Below are positions 54,057 through 63,419 of a stretch of 64,000 bases of DNA, in pieces. The notes under the pieces are model-generated. The model did not search any database. It saw only the letters and a program-made list of their open reading frames with translations, and was not told where the DNA came from. The DNA is from SZUA-320 sp963707875. GTDB lineage: Bacteria > Gemmatimonadota > Gemmatimonadetes > Gemmatimonadales > GWC2-71-9. Within the stretch, counting starts at the first letter, position 1. The number at the start of each line of letters is the position of its first letter. The translations under genes and the position numbers were made by a program. Location: assembly GCA_963707875.1 (NCBI GenBank), contig CAVPRU010000001.1:62001-126000 (forward strand), written 5' to 3'.

Positions 54057-54084
54057 AGCTAGCCGATCCGGTACCCCCCGTCAA
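54056..54084 (-). promoter_or_regulatory. Promoter of rex, overlapped by the Rex operator
   Basis: TTGACG (54079-54084) and TAGCTT (54056-54061) are 17 bases apart on the minus strand, inside the 3' end of rsmA. The -10 touches the operator, and the start point would fall near 54049 within it. Confidence 0.7.
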
Positions 54085-54859
54085 CGAGCGCGTGATAGAC
54101 TCGGACGAATTCCGGGACCGCCAGCCGCTCGGCCCGAATCGTCGGATCGGCACCGGCCCGCTCCAGGACGAGATCCACCTGCCCCGAATCCCACCCGGTC
54201 AGCTCCCGCAGGGCCCGGTGGAGCTGCTTCCGGCGGAAACTGAACATCCCGGTCACCACCCGGCGGAACCGCCGGCCGTCCGCCGGCGGGATCAGCGGGG
54301 CCGAGCGCGGTGTGAGCAGGAGCAGAGCGGAGTCGACCTTGGGCGGCGGTCGAAAGGCGCCCGGGGGAACCACCGCCAGCCGCTCGACGGTGGCCGCGGC
54401 CCCGATCCCGACCGTGAGCGCCCCATACGCCCGGGTGCCTGGTTTGGCCGCGATCCGGTCCGCGACCTCCTTCTGCACCAACACCACGGCCCGGGCCGGC
54501 AGCGGCGGGGTGAGCGCCTTTTCCAGCAGGGGGGAAGTGATGTTGTAGGGGAGGTTCCCCACCAGGAGGTAGCCACCCGCCGGGGCGCCCACCACCTCGG
54601 ACCAGTCGGCCTCGAGGGCGTCGCCTTCGAGCAGGGTCAGTCCGGGGAATCGATCTCGCAGGTGTCGCGCCAGATCGCGATCGATTTCGATCGCTGCCAC
54701 GAACGCCCCGGTCGCCAGCAGGGCTGCGGTGAGCACCCCCTGGCCCGGACCGATCTCCAGCACCCGGTCTTCGGGCGTCGGGCCGAGTCCGGCCACGATC
54801 CGGGCCAGAATCCCGGGACTGGCAAGGAAGTGCTGACCGAAACGCTTGCGGACCGCCAC
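54059..54859 (-). CDS. rsmA: 16S rRNA dimethyladenosine transferase
   Basis: RsmA dimethylates two adjacent adenines at the 3' end of 16S rRNA. The 266-residue protein opens VRKRFGQHFLASPGILARIV, has the SAM motif LEIGPGQGVLTAAL, and the catalytic NLPYNITSPLL followed by VVLVQKEVADR. The GTG at 54859 was chosen because it lies four bases after the phosphatase gene and begins right before the conserved segment. Its 3' end holds the rex promoter. Confidence 0.95.
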   Translation of the reverse strand: MAVRKRFGQHFLASPGILARIVAGLGPTPEDRVLEIGPGQGVLTAALLATGAFVAAIEIDRDLARHLRDRFPGLTLLEGDALEADWSEVVGAPAGGYLLVGNLPYNITSPLLEKALTPPLPARAVVLVQKEVADRIAAKPGTRAYGALTVGIGAAATVERLAVVPPGAFRPPPKVDSALLLLTPRSAPLIPPADGRRFRRVVTGMFSFRRKQLHRALRELTGWDSGQVDLVLERAGADPTIRAERLAVPEFVRVYHALVDGGYRIG

Positions 54860-54863
54860 CGCG

Positions 54864-56417
54864 TCAAATCCGGAGCACCAGCAGGGTGCGGTCGTCCTCC
54901 GGTGTGGGGGCGAACTCCTCCACTTCCGCGGTGATGGTGGCGACGATGGTCTCGGGACTCTCACCGCGGAGCGCCACCAGTCGTTCCAGCAGTCGGGGTT
55001 CAGTGAATCGGGTGCCATCGGGCGCGGCCGCGTCCACCAGTCCGTCGGTCCACAGCGCGAGGACATCCGCTCCAGGGGTCCAGCCTACCTCCCCGCTGGC
55101 GATCGAGGCGCCGGTGCCAAGGCCGAGGGGCGGGGCCGTGGCCTCGAGCCGTTCGGGCGCACCGTCCAAGGGAATCCGGTAGGCGTGGTGGTGGCCCGCA
55201 TTGGCGTAATTGAGCACCCGGCCCTTCCGGTCCAGGACGCCGTAGAAGATGGTGACGAACATCTCGGTCTCGGAGAGCTTGGCCACCAGGCTTTCACGGA
55301 GCAGGCGTAGGGTCTTGGCCGGGTCGGTGGCGCCGGTGGCGTGAATGCCGGCGGCGGACAGCACCAGCGCCATCACCAGCGCGGCGGAGAAGCCGTGCGA
55401 CGAGACGTCGCCAACCATGACTCCGATGCGGCCGGCCCCCAGGCGGACGAAGGAGTAGAAGTCGCCACCGACCGACGCCAGCGGCAGGCATCGAACGGCC
55501 ACCTCCGCTTCCCCCTGGAGCACCGCCGGCTCCGGCATCAGCTTGAGCTGGAGATCGTGGGCCAGGGCCAGCTCATCTTCCAGCCGCTGCTGTTCCCGCT
55601 CCCTGGTCGCGAGTCGCGCGTTCTCGATGGCGGCGCCGATCTGGCTGGCCACGGCGGTCACCAGCTTCCGGTCGCGAGGGGTAAAGCGATCCCCGTCGAT
55701 CGAATCGGTCAGGTTGATGACCCCGATGCAGCGCGCCGTAGTCCCGGGGGCCGCATAGCAGATCGGGACCGAGAGATAGGCATCACCGCGATAGTTGGGA
55801 AGACGTCCCCTGCCCCGCCCGCCCCCGATCTCGCCGGCGATGACCCGCTGTTCCCGGTAGACCCTCGCCGCGATCGAGTGCGGATCATCGACGCCAATGG
55901 GTGGCGCCTGCCCCCGATCGAACCCCTGGGCGGCGACCACCCGGAGCAACCCGGCCTCGTCGTCGGCCACCATGATGGATGCCCGCCGGGCACCGACCAC
56001 TCGGCTGACCTGACGAATGATGGTCTTGGCCGCCTCCTCCAGATGGACCGTGTGGCCGAGGATTTCGCTGATGGCGTACAGCAGGTCGATCTCCGAATAC
56101 CGGACCGTGAGTTCTTCCCAGAGACGAGTGGCGTCCCGCTCGGACGAGAGCAGTCGTTCCAGCAGCGGAGCGGCGAGGGCCGCCCGGGGGGTAGCGGTAA
56201 ACCCCACGCCATTGCCGGCGATCTCCAGCCAGAGCCCATCGCAATCGGGGACCGGGGTAAACCAGGCGTCGCCTCCACCCGTTGGGCAGAGGCCCTCGAC
56301 GAACGGCAGACCGGGCAGCCAGCCGGGATCGTCCCCGCCGACCAGACTGACCCGATCCGCGGTCGCGTGCCAGAGCCGAAGCCGGGACTTGGTGAGGGTC
56401 CCAATCAGTTCCAGCAC
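54864..56417 (-). CDS. GAF-domain PP2C-type phosphatase (RsbU/SpoIIE-like)
   Basis: This is likely the phosphatase of a partner-switching module, dephosphorylating an STAS anti-anti-sigma protein in response to a signal. The 517-residue protein has an N-terminal region of unknown function (about 1-115), a GAF-like sensor domain (about 120-285, HTVHLEEAAKTIIRQVSRVV to ASQIGAAIENARLA), a short coiled linker, and a PP2C domain with ASVGGDFYSFV, GVMVGDVSSHGFSAALVMAL and LWTDGLVDAA. The metal-binding Asp residues are present. It starts at a GTG 14 bases after the RsbW gene. Confidence 0.87.
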   Translation of the reverse strand: MLELIGTLTKSRLRLWHATADRVSLVGGDDPGWLPGLPFVEGLCPTGGGDAWFTPVPDCDGLWLEIAGNGVGFTATPRAALAAPLLERLLSSERDATRLWEELTVRYSEIDLLYAISEILGHTVHLEEAAKTIIRQVSRVVGARRASIMVADDEAGLLRVVAAQGFDRGQAPPIGVDDPHSIAARVYREQRVIAGEIGGGRGRGRLPNYRGDAYLSVPICYAAPGTTARCIGVINLTDSIDGDRFTPRDRKLVTAVASQIGAAIENARLATREREQQRLEDELALAHDLQLKLMPEPAVLQGEAEVAVRCLPLASVGGDFYSFVRLGAGRIGVMVGDVSSHGFSAALVMALVLSAAGIHATGATDPAKTLRLLRESLVAKLSETEMFVTIFYGVLDRKGRVLNYANAGHHHAYRIPLDGAPERLEATAPPLGLGTGASIASGEVGWTPGADVLALWTDGLVDAAAPDGTRFTEPRLLERLVALRGESPETIVATITAEVEEFAPTPEDDRTLLVLRI

Positions 56418-56431
56418 CGGTGCCAGCTTCC

Positions 56432-56896
56432 TTACCTGCGTGGCAATGTCATCCAGATCGTGTTCCCCTTGTCATTGAAGCCGACCCGTTCCGCCAGATG
56501 ACGGATAATGAGGAGTCCACGCCCACACGGATTCTCCAGCCGTTCCGGGGTGGTGGGGTCAGGTACTTCGGCGGGATCAAAGCCGGTCCCTTCGTCGGTG
56601 ACCGCGATCCGGATCCAGTCGGTCAGCAGGTCGGCCTGAACCGCCACCTGCTTCGTCGGATCGCACTGGTTGCCGCACTCGATCGCGTTGGAAATGGCCT
56701 CGGCAATGGAGACCCGAAGCCGGAACTGACTCTGGCGGCCGATCCGGCCACGTGCGGCGCAGGCCGAGATCAGCAGGTCGACCGCGGGGTCGATCAGGCC
56801 GGGATCGCTGGGCACCCGGAGGAACAGGACCTCCTCGACTCCATCGGCGGGGCGGCCCGGGAATCGCTCAATCCGCAGTTGGGGCACCCCAGCCAT
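56432..56896 (-). CDS. Anti-sigma factor serine kinase, RsbW-like
   Basis: RsbW proteins phosphorylate the STAS partner and sequester a sigma factor. The 154-residue protein has the HATPase N-box EAISNAIECGN, the ATP-lid DEGTGFDP (G1) and GRGLLIIRHLAERV (G2). An N-terminal stretch of about 40 residues precedes. It sits between the STAS protein and the phosphatase, the usual module. No sigma factor gene is present next to it. Confidence 0.88.
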   Translation of the reverse strand: MAGVPQLRIERFPGRPADGVEEVLFLRVPSDPGLIDPAVDLLISACAARGRIGRQSQFRLRVSIAEAISNAIECGNQCDPTKQVAVQADLLTDWIRIAVTDEGTGFDPAEVPDPTTPERLENPCGRGLLIIRHLAERVGFNDKGNTIWMTLPRR

Positions 56897-56903
56897 CGAG
56901 ACT

Positions 56904-57236
56904 CTAGAAGCCGTCCAGGGCCTGGGCGGGGTCCGGATAGATCGCGAACAGGGTGTCGAGTTTGGTCAGCTCGAACAGCGATCGCAGGTCATCGTTGAGA
57001 CCCGCCAGTCTGACTTGCCCGCCGACTTCCCGGACCCGCTTGGCGATGGTCACCAGCGCCCCCAGGCCGGAGGAGTCGATGTACCCGGTGGCGGAGCAGT
57101 CGAGCAGGAATTTGCGAGCCCCCCCGTCGGCCGCGTGCTGGATGGTGGTCTTGAGGTCCTGGCGATTGCCGACCGTGAGCTGGCCGTCAACCCGGACCAC
57201 GGTGATCTCGCCACTGGTCGTCGTTGTCAACCCCAT
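56904..57236 (-). CDS. STAS-domain anti-sigma factor antagonist
   Basis: This 110-residue STAS protein would bind RsbW when dephosphorylated and so free the sigma factor. It has the core VDGQLTVGNRQDLKTTI and the phosphorylatable Ser segment ATGYIDSSGLGALVTI. I chose the ATG at 57236, with AGGGGG four bases upstream. The GTG one codon earlier is also possible. It precedes the RsbW gene by seven bases. Confidence 0.88.
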   Translation of the reverse strand: MGLTTTTSGEITVVRVDGQLTVGNRQDLKTTIQHAADGGARKFLLDCSATGYIDSSGLGALVTIAKRVREVGGQVRLAGLNDDLRSLFELTKLDTLFAIYPDPAQALDGF

Positions 57237-57251
57237 CACACCCCCTGGGAG

Positions 57252-58178
57252 TTACCTGGTCTGGGCCTGAAGCGCCGCGATGGCGGCACTATCCACAATA
57301 TCATCTGCGGTCGCACCGCGCGACAGATCCGACATCGGACGGGACAATCCCTGGAACACCGGCCCGGTTGCCGTGGCACCCGCCAGCCGTTCCACCAGCT
57401 TGTAGGCGATGTTCCCGGCATCCAGATTCGGGAAGACCAGCACATTGGCTGCGCCACCGACCACCGACCCCTGGGCCTTGTGGCGCGCCACCTCCGGCAC
57501 CAGTGCCGCATCCACCTGGAGTTCCCCGTCGGCCGCGAGGTCCGGGGCCAGGACCCGGAACCGTTCCACCGCCGCACGGACCTTTTCGACCGCCGGCCCC
57601 CCGGCGCTCCCATAGGTGCTGTAGGACAGAAACGCCACGACCGGCTCATCCCCAACCAGTCGACGCCGGTCATTGGCGGCCGCCACGGCAATGGCCGCCA
57701 GAGCTTCCGGGTCGGGATCCACCACCACGGCGCAGTCGGTGAACGTCATGACCCGACCATCCGGCAATCCCAGGTAGAACGCCGAGCTGAGGAGGCCCCG
57801 GGCATCGGTTCCGATCGCCCACAGGGCCGCCCGAATGACGTCGGCGGTGGGGGTCACCGCCCCCGCCAGGCACCCTTCGGCTTCGCCGATGGCGACCAGC
57901 CCGGCCCCCAGCCTGATCGGATCGGCCGCCAGATCCAGGGCATGCACTCCGTCTCGTACCCGCTCAGGCCGACGGCGCCGCAGCAGATCAGCCACCCGAC
58001 TCAGGGCCGGATGCTGGGAGGGGACGATCCCGGATTCTCCCAGCAGAATCGGCTCACCGATCTTTTCCCGGCGGATGATCTCCGCCGCCGCCTGGACTCT
58101 CAGATCGGTGCCCTCGGATAACACAATGCGGGCTCGGAGCCCACGGGCCCGTTCCCGAAGCTGGGCCCGAAAACTCAC
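57252..58178 (-). CDS. pta: Phosphate acetyltransferase
   Basis: Pta interconverts acetyl-CoA and acetyl phosphate. The 308-residue protein is the catalytic PTA_PTB domain alone. It has CLAGAVTPTADVIRAALWAIG near the middle, then VVAFLSYSTYGSAGGPAVEKV, GELQVDAALVPEVA and NVLVFPNLDAGNIAYKLVERL. No acetate kinase gene is seen in the window. The GTG at 58178 overlaps the coaD stop as GTGA. It could also be a phosphate butyryltransferase-type enzyme; the acyl preference cannot be seen. Confidence 0.88.
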   Translation of the reverse strand: MSFRAQLRERARGLRARIVLSEGTDLRVQAAAEIIRREKIGEPILLGESGIVPSQHPALSRVADLLRRRRPERVRDGVHALDLAADPIRLGAGLVAIGEAEGCLAGAVTPTADVIRAALWAIGTDARGLLSSAFYLGLPDGRVMTFTDCAVVVDPDPEALAAIAVAAANDRRRLVGDEPVVAFLSYSTYGSAGGPAVEKVRAAVERFRVLAPDLAADGELQVDAALVPEVARHKAQGSVVGGAANVLVFPNLDAGNIAYKLVERLAGATATGPVFQGLSRPMSDLSRGATADDIVDSAAIAALQAQTR

Positions 58179-58657
58179 CGGTGGAACCGGGCCTGGAGCG
58201 CCGTCACCACCGTCGGGTGCACCAGTTGACTGACATCCCCTCCGAAGCGGGACACCTCGCGGACCAGGGTCGAACTGATGTAGTTCAACTCCAGGCCCGG
58301 TGCGAGGAAGACGGTCTCGAGTCCCGGGAGCAGCTGCTGGTTCATCAGCGCCATCTGCAGTTCGTATTCGAGGTCGCCGGCGGCGCGCAGACCGCGCACC
58401 ACCAGCTGGGCACCGCGGGCGCGGGCAAAGTCGGCCAGCAGGCCCTCGAAACTCACCACCTCGATCCGCGGATCGGGCCCGAGGACCGCCTGCAACAGGG
58501 CGACCCGTTCGGCCGGGGAGAACAGCGGCGACTTGGCTGCGTTGACCGCCACCGCCACCACCACGTGATCGGCCAGCGTGAAACTGCGCCGGACCAGATC
58601 TTCGTGCCCGCGGGTCGGGGGATCAAAGGAGCCGGGATAGATCGCGATTCGGGTCAT
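58175..58657 (-). CDS. coaD: Phosphopantetheine adenylyltransferase
   Basis: CoaD performs the penultimate step of coenzyme A synthesis. The 160-residue protein has the nucleotidyltransferase motif YPGSFDPPTRGHEDLV, VVRGLRAAGDLEYELQMALMN and the ISSTLVREV motif. The ATG at 58657 overlaps the rsmD stop as ATGA. The rsmD-coaD pair is widely conserved. Confidence 0.97.
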   Translation of the reverse strand: MTRIAIYPGSFDPPTRGHEDLVRRSFTLADHVVVAVAVNAAKSPLFSPAERVALLQAVLGPDPRIEVVSFEGLLADFARARGAQLVVRGLRAAGDLEYELQMALMNQQLLPGLETVFLAPGLELNYISSTLVREVSRFGGDVSQLVHPTVVTALQARFHR

Positions 58658-59172
58658 GGCGCGTAACAGAAGGTGATGGCGGTATCGCCGTAGATTCGAG
58701 TCTCATCGCCGGGGAGGGTCCTGGTGGCCGGGTGCTCAACCGCGAGTACCCGGGCAAACCGGCACCGAACGAACGCCGCCACCAGCCGTTCGGCATAATC
58801 CGATGCGTAGGGCGGATCCGCAAGCGCCAGATCCCAGGTGCCGGGACCGGCGCGTCCCACCACCAGCAAGGCGTCCGCCCGGGTCACCCTGGTCCGGTCG
58901 GCCACCCCAAGCGCCTCGATATTCCGGCGGATCAGGTCCAGGGCCTCCTCGCCGGTCTCGACGAACTCGACCGTGGCCGCCCCGCGGCTCAGGGTCTCCA
59001 GCCCGAGGGCGCCGGTTCCGGCAAACAGGTCCAGCACTCGGGCGCCCGCGAGTTCCGGCCCGAGAATCGACATCCAGGCCTCGCGCACCCGGTCGGGGGT
59101 GGGTCGGATCTTCCGACCGGAGGGAGTGGTCAGTCGACGTCCTCCAAACTCCCCGGCGATGATCCGGGTCAT
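58654..59172 (-). CDS. rsmD: 16S rRNA (guanine(966)-N(2))-methyltransferase
   Basis: RsmD methylates G966 in 16S rRNA. The 172-residue protein starts MTRIIAGEFGGRRLTTPSGR, has the SAM motif VLDLFAGTGALGLETLSRGA and the catalytic ADPPYASD. The ATG at 59172 overlaps the recJ stop as ATGA. Confidence 0.95.
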   Translation of the reverse strand: MTRIIAGEFGGRRLTTPSGRKIRPTPDRVREAWMSILGPELAGARVLDLFAGTGALGLETLSRGAATVEFVETGEEALDLIRRNIEALGVADRTRVTRADALLVVGRAGPGTWDLALADPPYASDYAERLVAAFVRCRFARVLAVEHPATRTLPGDETRIYGDTAITFCYAP

Positions 59173-60902
59173 GGGGTCGCGGCGGGGCCGGCAGGATCGA
59201 GGGACAGCAGCCGGGCCTGCAGGGTCGTGGCACCCCGGAACTGATTCTGCTCGAGCCGGATGGCAACATCGACCAGACCCGCACTCACCAGGTCTACCTG
59301 GTCTCCGAGGCCGAACCCGATCGCCTCCAGCCGCTGGCCGGCGCCACTCAGCGCGCCCTTCAGATGCCCCTGGCCAACAATCTTCGGATCGGAGAGCCGG
59401 ACCCCGCGGAGGCCGAAGACCGGCGCCGGATTGCCCATCCCGCACGGTTCGAGGTGGCGGCCCAGCCGCTCCAGCTCCTCGGTGGCCTCGGCCAGTCCGA
59501 TCTCCAGATCCACCCGCTGTTCCGGTCCCAACTCCACGGGGTCGAGCCGGGCCCGGGCGACCGCCCGAAATCGATCCCGGAACTCCTCGAACCTGTCACG
59601 GGACACGGTCAGACCCGCTGCCATCCGGTGGCCACCGAAGCGGTCAAGGAGGTCCTGGCACTCGACCAGGGCGCTGTGCAGGTCGAACCGGGAAATACTG
59701 CGTCCCGATCCCTTGCCGGTGGCACCCTCGAAGCCGATCAGAAAGGTGGGCCGACCGTAGCGTTCCACCACTCGGGATGCCACGATCCCGACCACTCCGG
59801 GATGCCAGTTGTCGGCCCCGAAGACGAACGCCGCGTCCTGCTCGGGGTCGAAACTCTCCGCCACCAGACCGAGCGCCTCCTCCAGGATCCGGCTGTCCAA
59901 CTCCTGCCGCTCGGCATTGCGGACCTCCAGCCGGTCGGCCAGGCGCGCGGCTTCCACCGGGTCATCGGTCAGCAGGAGTTGCAGTCCGTCGTTGGCGTCT
60001 CCCACCCGGCCGGCCGCGTTGAGCCGAGGTGCCAGAATGAATCCCACCTGTCCGGCCCGAACCCGCTTCCCCTCCAAGCCGGCACTGGTCAGTAGCGCCC
60101 GGACCCCCGGCCAGCGGCTCTGCTCCAGCAACCGGAGGCCATGGCGGACCAGAATCCGGTTCTCGCCCACCAGCGGCACGACGTCGGCGACCGTGGCCAG
60201 CGCCACCAGGTCGAGGAAATGGAGCGGCAGGGTTTCCGGGAGTCCAAGTTCCTTCACCAGCGCCTGCGCCAGCTTGAAGGCGATCCCGGTGCCGCAGAGC
60301 ATCTCCAGGCCTGATCGATCTTCCGGCTGCTGGGGGTCGATCACGACCAGGGCGCGGGGCAGCGTCGATCCCGGCAGGTGGTGATCGGTGATGATGACAT
60401 CGCGACCCGCCGCCCGGGCCTGGTCCACCGCGTCCCCGGCGGTGATCCCGCAGTCGCAGGTCACGATCAGGGTGGCGGCGAGCTGTTCGGCGCGCGCCAG
60501 CCCGGCCGGACCAAAGTCGTATCCATCGGTGATGCGATGGGGGACGAATCCCTCCACCAGGGCCCCCGCCTCCCTGAGCACCCGGGTGAGCAGGGCCGTC
60601 GCACTCTGGCCGTCGACGTCGTAGTCCCCATGGACCAGAATCGGTTCCTTGGCGCGCACGGCGGCGACGATCCGCGCCGTCGCCGCCCCCATCCCGTGCA
60701 AGGTGAGAGGGTCCGCCAGATGACTCAGGTCGGGCCGCAGAAAGTGCTTGGCCTCCTCGGGATCCGTCAGTCCGCGTTGCACCAGCAGCGCGGCGAGTGG
60801 CAGAGGAACCTCGATGGCCCGTGCCAGCGCCCTGGCGGTGGCGGCATCCGGAGGCGGCTCCACCCGCCATCGAGTGGACAACCCCGCCGCGGCTCGGCTC
60901 AC
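59169..60902 (-). CDS. recJ: Single-stranded-DNA-specific exonuclease RecJ
   Basis: RecJ degrades single-stranded DNA 5'-3' in recombination and mismatch repair. The 577-residue protein has DHH-family motifs HGDYDVDGQSA, TCDCGITAGDAV and ITDHHLPGS, with CGTGIAFKLAQAL. The DHHA1 motif GGHRMAAGLT and the C-terminal OB-like domain follow. The GTG at 60902 overlaps the zinc-ribbon gene stop as GTGA. Confidence 0.95.
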   Translation of the reverse strand: MSRAAAGLSTRWRVEPPPDAATARALARAIEVPLPLAALLVQRGLTDPEEAKHFLRPDLSHLADPLTLHGMGAATARIVAAVRAKEPILVHGDYDVDGQSATALLTRVLREAGALVEGFVPHRITDGYDFGPAGLARAEQLAATLIVTCDCGITAGDAVDQARAAGRDVIITDHHLPGSTLPRALVVIDPQQPEDRSGLEMLCGTGIAFKLAQALVKELGLPETLPLHFLDLVALATVADVVPLVGENRILVRHGLRLLEQSRWPGVRALLTSAGLEGKRVRAGQVGFILAPRLNAAGRVGDANDGLQLLLTDDPVEAARLADRLEVRNAERQELDSRILEEALGLVAESFDPEQDAAFVFGADNWHPGVVGIVASRVVERYGRPTFLIGFEGATGKGSGRSISRFDLHSALVECQDLLDRFGGHRMAAGLTVSRDRFEEFRDRFRAVARARLDPVELGPEQRVDLEIGLAEATEELERLGRHLEPCGMGNPAPVFGLRGVRLSDPKIVGQGHLKGALSGAGQRLEAIGFGLGDQVDLVSAGLVDVAIRLEQNQFRGATTLQARLLSLDPAGPAATP

Positions 60903-61621
60903 GCCCCGTTATCGCCGCAGTAGAGGATCGCCCCGCACGCCTCACAGCTGTCGAGCACGGTCCCCGCCTTGATCTGGTTCCGGCGGCTCATCGGGATCGA
61001 GGTGAAGCAGGATCCGCAGGCATCGCCCCGGATCGCCACCACGACTTCCACGGAGCGAGCCCCCCACAGTCGGTCGTAGCGCGTGAGGAGCGGACGGGAG
61101 AGCTCCTCGGTGGCCGCCTGGCGTGCCGCCTGGGCTTGGTTGCGCGCCGCCTCGGCTTCCTGGCGCAGGCCCTCCAGTTCCACCCGGCCGGTCTCCTGCT
61201 CCGCCTCGAGGGTCGCCCGTCGTTCGTCGTTCTCCTTGAGCGCGTTCTCCCGGGCGGTCACCAGTTCCGAGACGCGGAACCACTCCGCCTCTTCTCGCAG
61301 CAACCCCGCCCGAGCCAGGTCCAGTTCGGAGCTGAGGGCCTGGAGCTCGCGGGCCGTGCGGACCGACTCGGCCCGCTGGCGGCGGCGTTCCTGGAGCACC
61401 CGGAGGCTCTCCACTTTGCTCTCGACTTCTTCCCGCAACTTGACTGCGGCGGCCAGGCTGGCCTGGGCCTCGGCGGCCGCCTGCCGGGCGTGCCCGAGAT
61501 CGGCATCGAGTTGGGCGATCTGGTCGAGGACCGCCGTCAGCTTCACCTTGGCCGCAAGGAGCGCGGTGTCGCGAGTCTGGAGGATGAGCAGCTGTTGAAG
61601 GTCGTGATGCATGCGCCTCAT
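60899..61621 (-). CDS. CT398-like coiled-coil protein with C-terminal zinc ribbon
   Basis: This 240-residue protein has a long helical hairpin (about 1-185, LQQLLILQTRDTALLAAKVK, then AAVKLREEVESKVESLRVLQ) and a C4 zinc ribbon (CGSCFTSIP and SCEACGAILYCG). The family is conserved but its function is unknown; in some bacteria it associates with motility or secretion proteins. The start is uncertain: ATG 61621, ATG 61612, or a GTG at 61660 that would overlap dnaG's reconstructed stop as GTGA. Confidence 0.83.
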   Translation of the reverse strand: MRRMHHDLQQLLILQTRDTALLAAKVKLTAVLDQIAQLDADLGHARQAAAEAQASLAAAVKLREEVESKVESLRVLQERRRQRAESVRTARELQALSSELDLARAGLLREEAEWFRVSELVTARENALKENDERRATLEAEQETGRVELEGLRQEAEAARNQAQAARQAATEELSRPLLTRYDRLWGARSVEVVVAIRGDACGSCFTSIPMSRRNQIKAGTVLDSCEACGAILYCGDNGA

Positions 61622-61656
61622 TCCTGCGTGGGGGAGAAGAAGGAACCGGTCGGCTC

Positions 61657-63419
61657 TCACCGGCCCGGGCCCGAAAGTAGGTGTAGCGGCTCTGGGTCTC
61701 CGGCGACCAGCCGGACATGATGCGGCGACGCTCATCGGGATCGGCAATCCCCCGGACCCGGCGGAATTCCGCCCGGTCCCTGAGCTTGTCGAGCGCCGTG
61801 ACATAGGCTTCGTCGAAGTCGAGGCCGGCCAGCGCGCCGGCCCGCTGGCGAATCCGATCAAAGACCGGGACCAGTTCGGGGGGGAGCGCGGCGGCGGCGT
61901 CGCCGGCATCGGCTCCGGGCGGCAGTCCGGTCAAGGCGGTGAACACCGCCCGCAGTGAGGGGTGCTCGAACCATTCGGGGATGACTTCCTCAGCCCCTCG
62001 GGCCCGCCAGGCTGGTGCCCCGATCAGCAGTTGCAGCAGGCCCTCCTCCACCCGGGCCCCCGGACCCCGGCGGGCGGCTCGAGCCCGATTCTCCAGTCGG
62101 CGCGGCGGCATGCTCGCCGCCGTAGAGAGTCCCGGCGCCGGCGGCCGGTCCCGCAGTTCCTGCTCCAAGGTCTCCCGGGTCAGCCCGATGCGCTCGGCAA
62201 CGCGCCCGATGTAGAGATCCCTGACGATCGCGTCCGAGGCGGCCCGCAGGGTCGGGAGCAGTCGGTCCAGCGCCTCGCGCTTCTTCTGCACGTCCGCCAG
62301 CCAGCCCCGCTGATCGAGGAGTTGAAGTTTCCGTTCCAGGATGTCCATCCCGTCGTGCACCAGGGCAAGGAGGGCGGCCGCTCCCTGAGATGCCACCAGC
62401 GAGTCCGGGTCCTGCCCCGGCGGCAGGGTCGCCACCCGGACCCGCACACCGTGCCGGAGGAGTACGTCGCCGGCTCGGAAGGTGGCCCGCAGCCCGGCCC
62501 GATCGCTGTCGTAGAGGAGCACCACGCTCTTGGCGTATCGACGAAGGGTGGTGCCCTGCTCCTCGGTCAGCCCGGTGCCAAGCGGGGCCACCACATGCTC
62601 GATCCCGGCGGCGCTCAGCCGGAGGACATCGAAGTAGCCCTCCACCAGCAGAGCCGTCTCCTCCTTCCGAATGGCCCCCTTGGCCAGATGGAGGTGGTAC
62701 AGCAGGCTCCCCTTGTGGAAGATCGGCGACTCCGGAGAGTTGAGGTACTTGGGTTCACCGGGACAAAGCAACCGTCCGCCGAAGCCGACCACCCTGCCCC
62801 GCACATCGTGGATCGGGAAGATGAGCCGACCGCGGAACCTGGGTCGCACCCCGCCGGTATCTCGCTGATGCAGCAGCCCGGCCTCCAGCAACACCGCCTC
62901 GGGAACTCCGAGCCGCTTCATCTCCTCCAGCAGGGCGTTGCCCGGCGGGGCGTAGCCCAGCCCCCATTCACCGGCCAGTTCCGCCGTGATGTCCCGACCA
63001 GCCAGGTAGTCCCGGGCCTCCCTGGCACTTTCGGCTTCGCGCAGCTGCTGGCTGAAGAACTCCTGCGCCAGGGCGGCGGCCTGAAAGAGGGGTTCCCGCG
63101 GATCGGGACCCTGCCGGACACTGGTGTCGGGAATCACGATCCCGACCCGGCGGGCGACTTCGCGAACGGCGGTCGGGTAGTCCATCCCGGAGTGCTTCAT
63201 GTGCCAGGTGAACACGTCGCCTCCGGCATGACAGACGAAGCAGTAGTAGAGCCCCTTCCGGGGAATCACGGCGAAATTGCGACTGGTCCCCCCGTGGAAC
63301 GGGCAGGGACCCCGGTAGTCGGCCCCGGTGCGTTTGAGTTGCACGACTTCGCCGATGATGGCGACGATGTCGGCCGCATCCCGAACCTGCTCGATCATCT
63401 CGTCCGGGATCATGCTCAT
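61657..63419 (-). CDS. dnaG: DNA primase, frameshifted near its 3' end in this sequence
   Basis: DnaG makes RNA primers at the fork. From ATG 63419 the frame has the zinc-binding start (CPFHGGTSRNFAVIPRKGLY, then CFVCHAGGD), the TOPRIM domain (LLVEGYFDVLRL, VVLLYDSDRAGLRA) and a helicase-binding C-terminus to YTYFRARAG. It then fails to stop and runs into the next gene. A TGA at 61659-61657, in another frame and overlapping a GTG, would be the natural end after a one-base correction in the GGG/CCC-rich stretch near 61661-61673. That gives about 587 residues, normal for DnaG. Confidence 0.9.

Noticed and set aside
60942..61656. Extended dnaG C-terminus overlapping the zinc-ribbon protein
   Set aside because: The extension is an out-of-frame shadow of a clear coiled-coil/zinc-ribbon gene. 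A one-base indel before 61657 is the simpler explanation.
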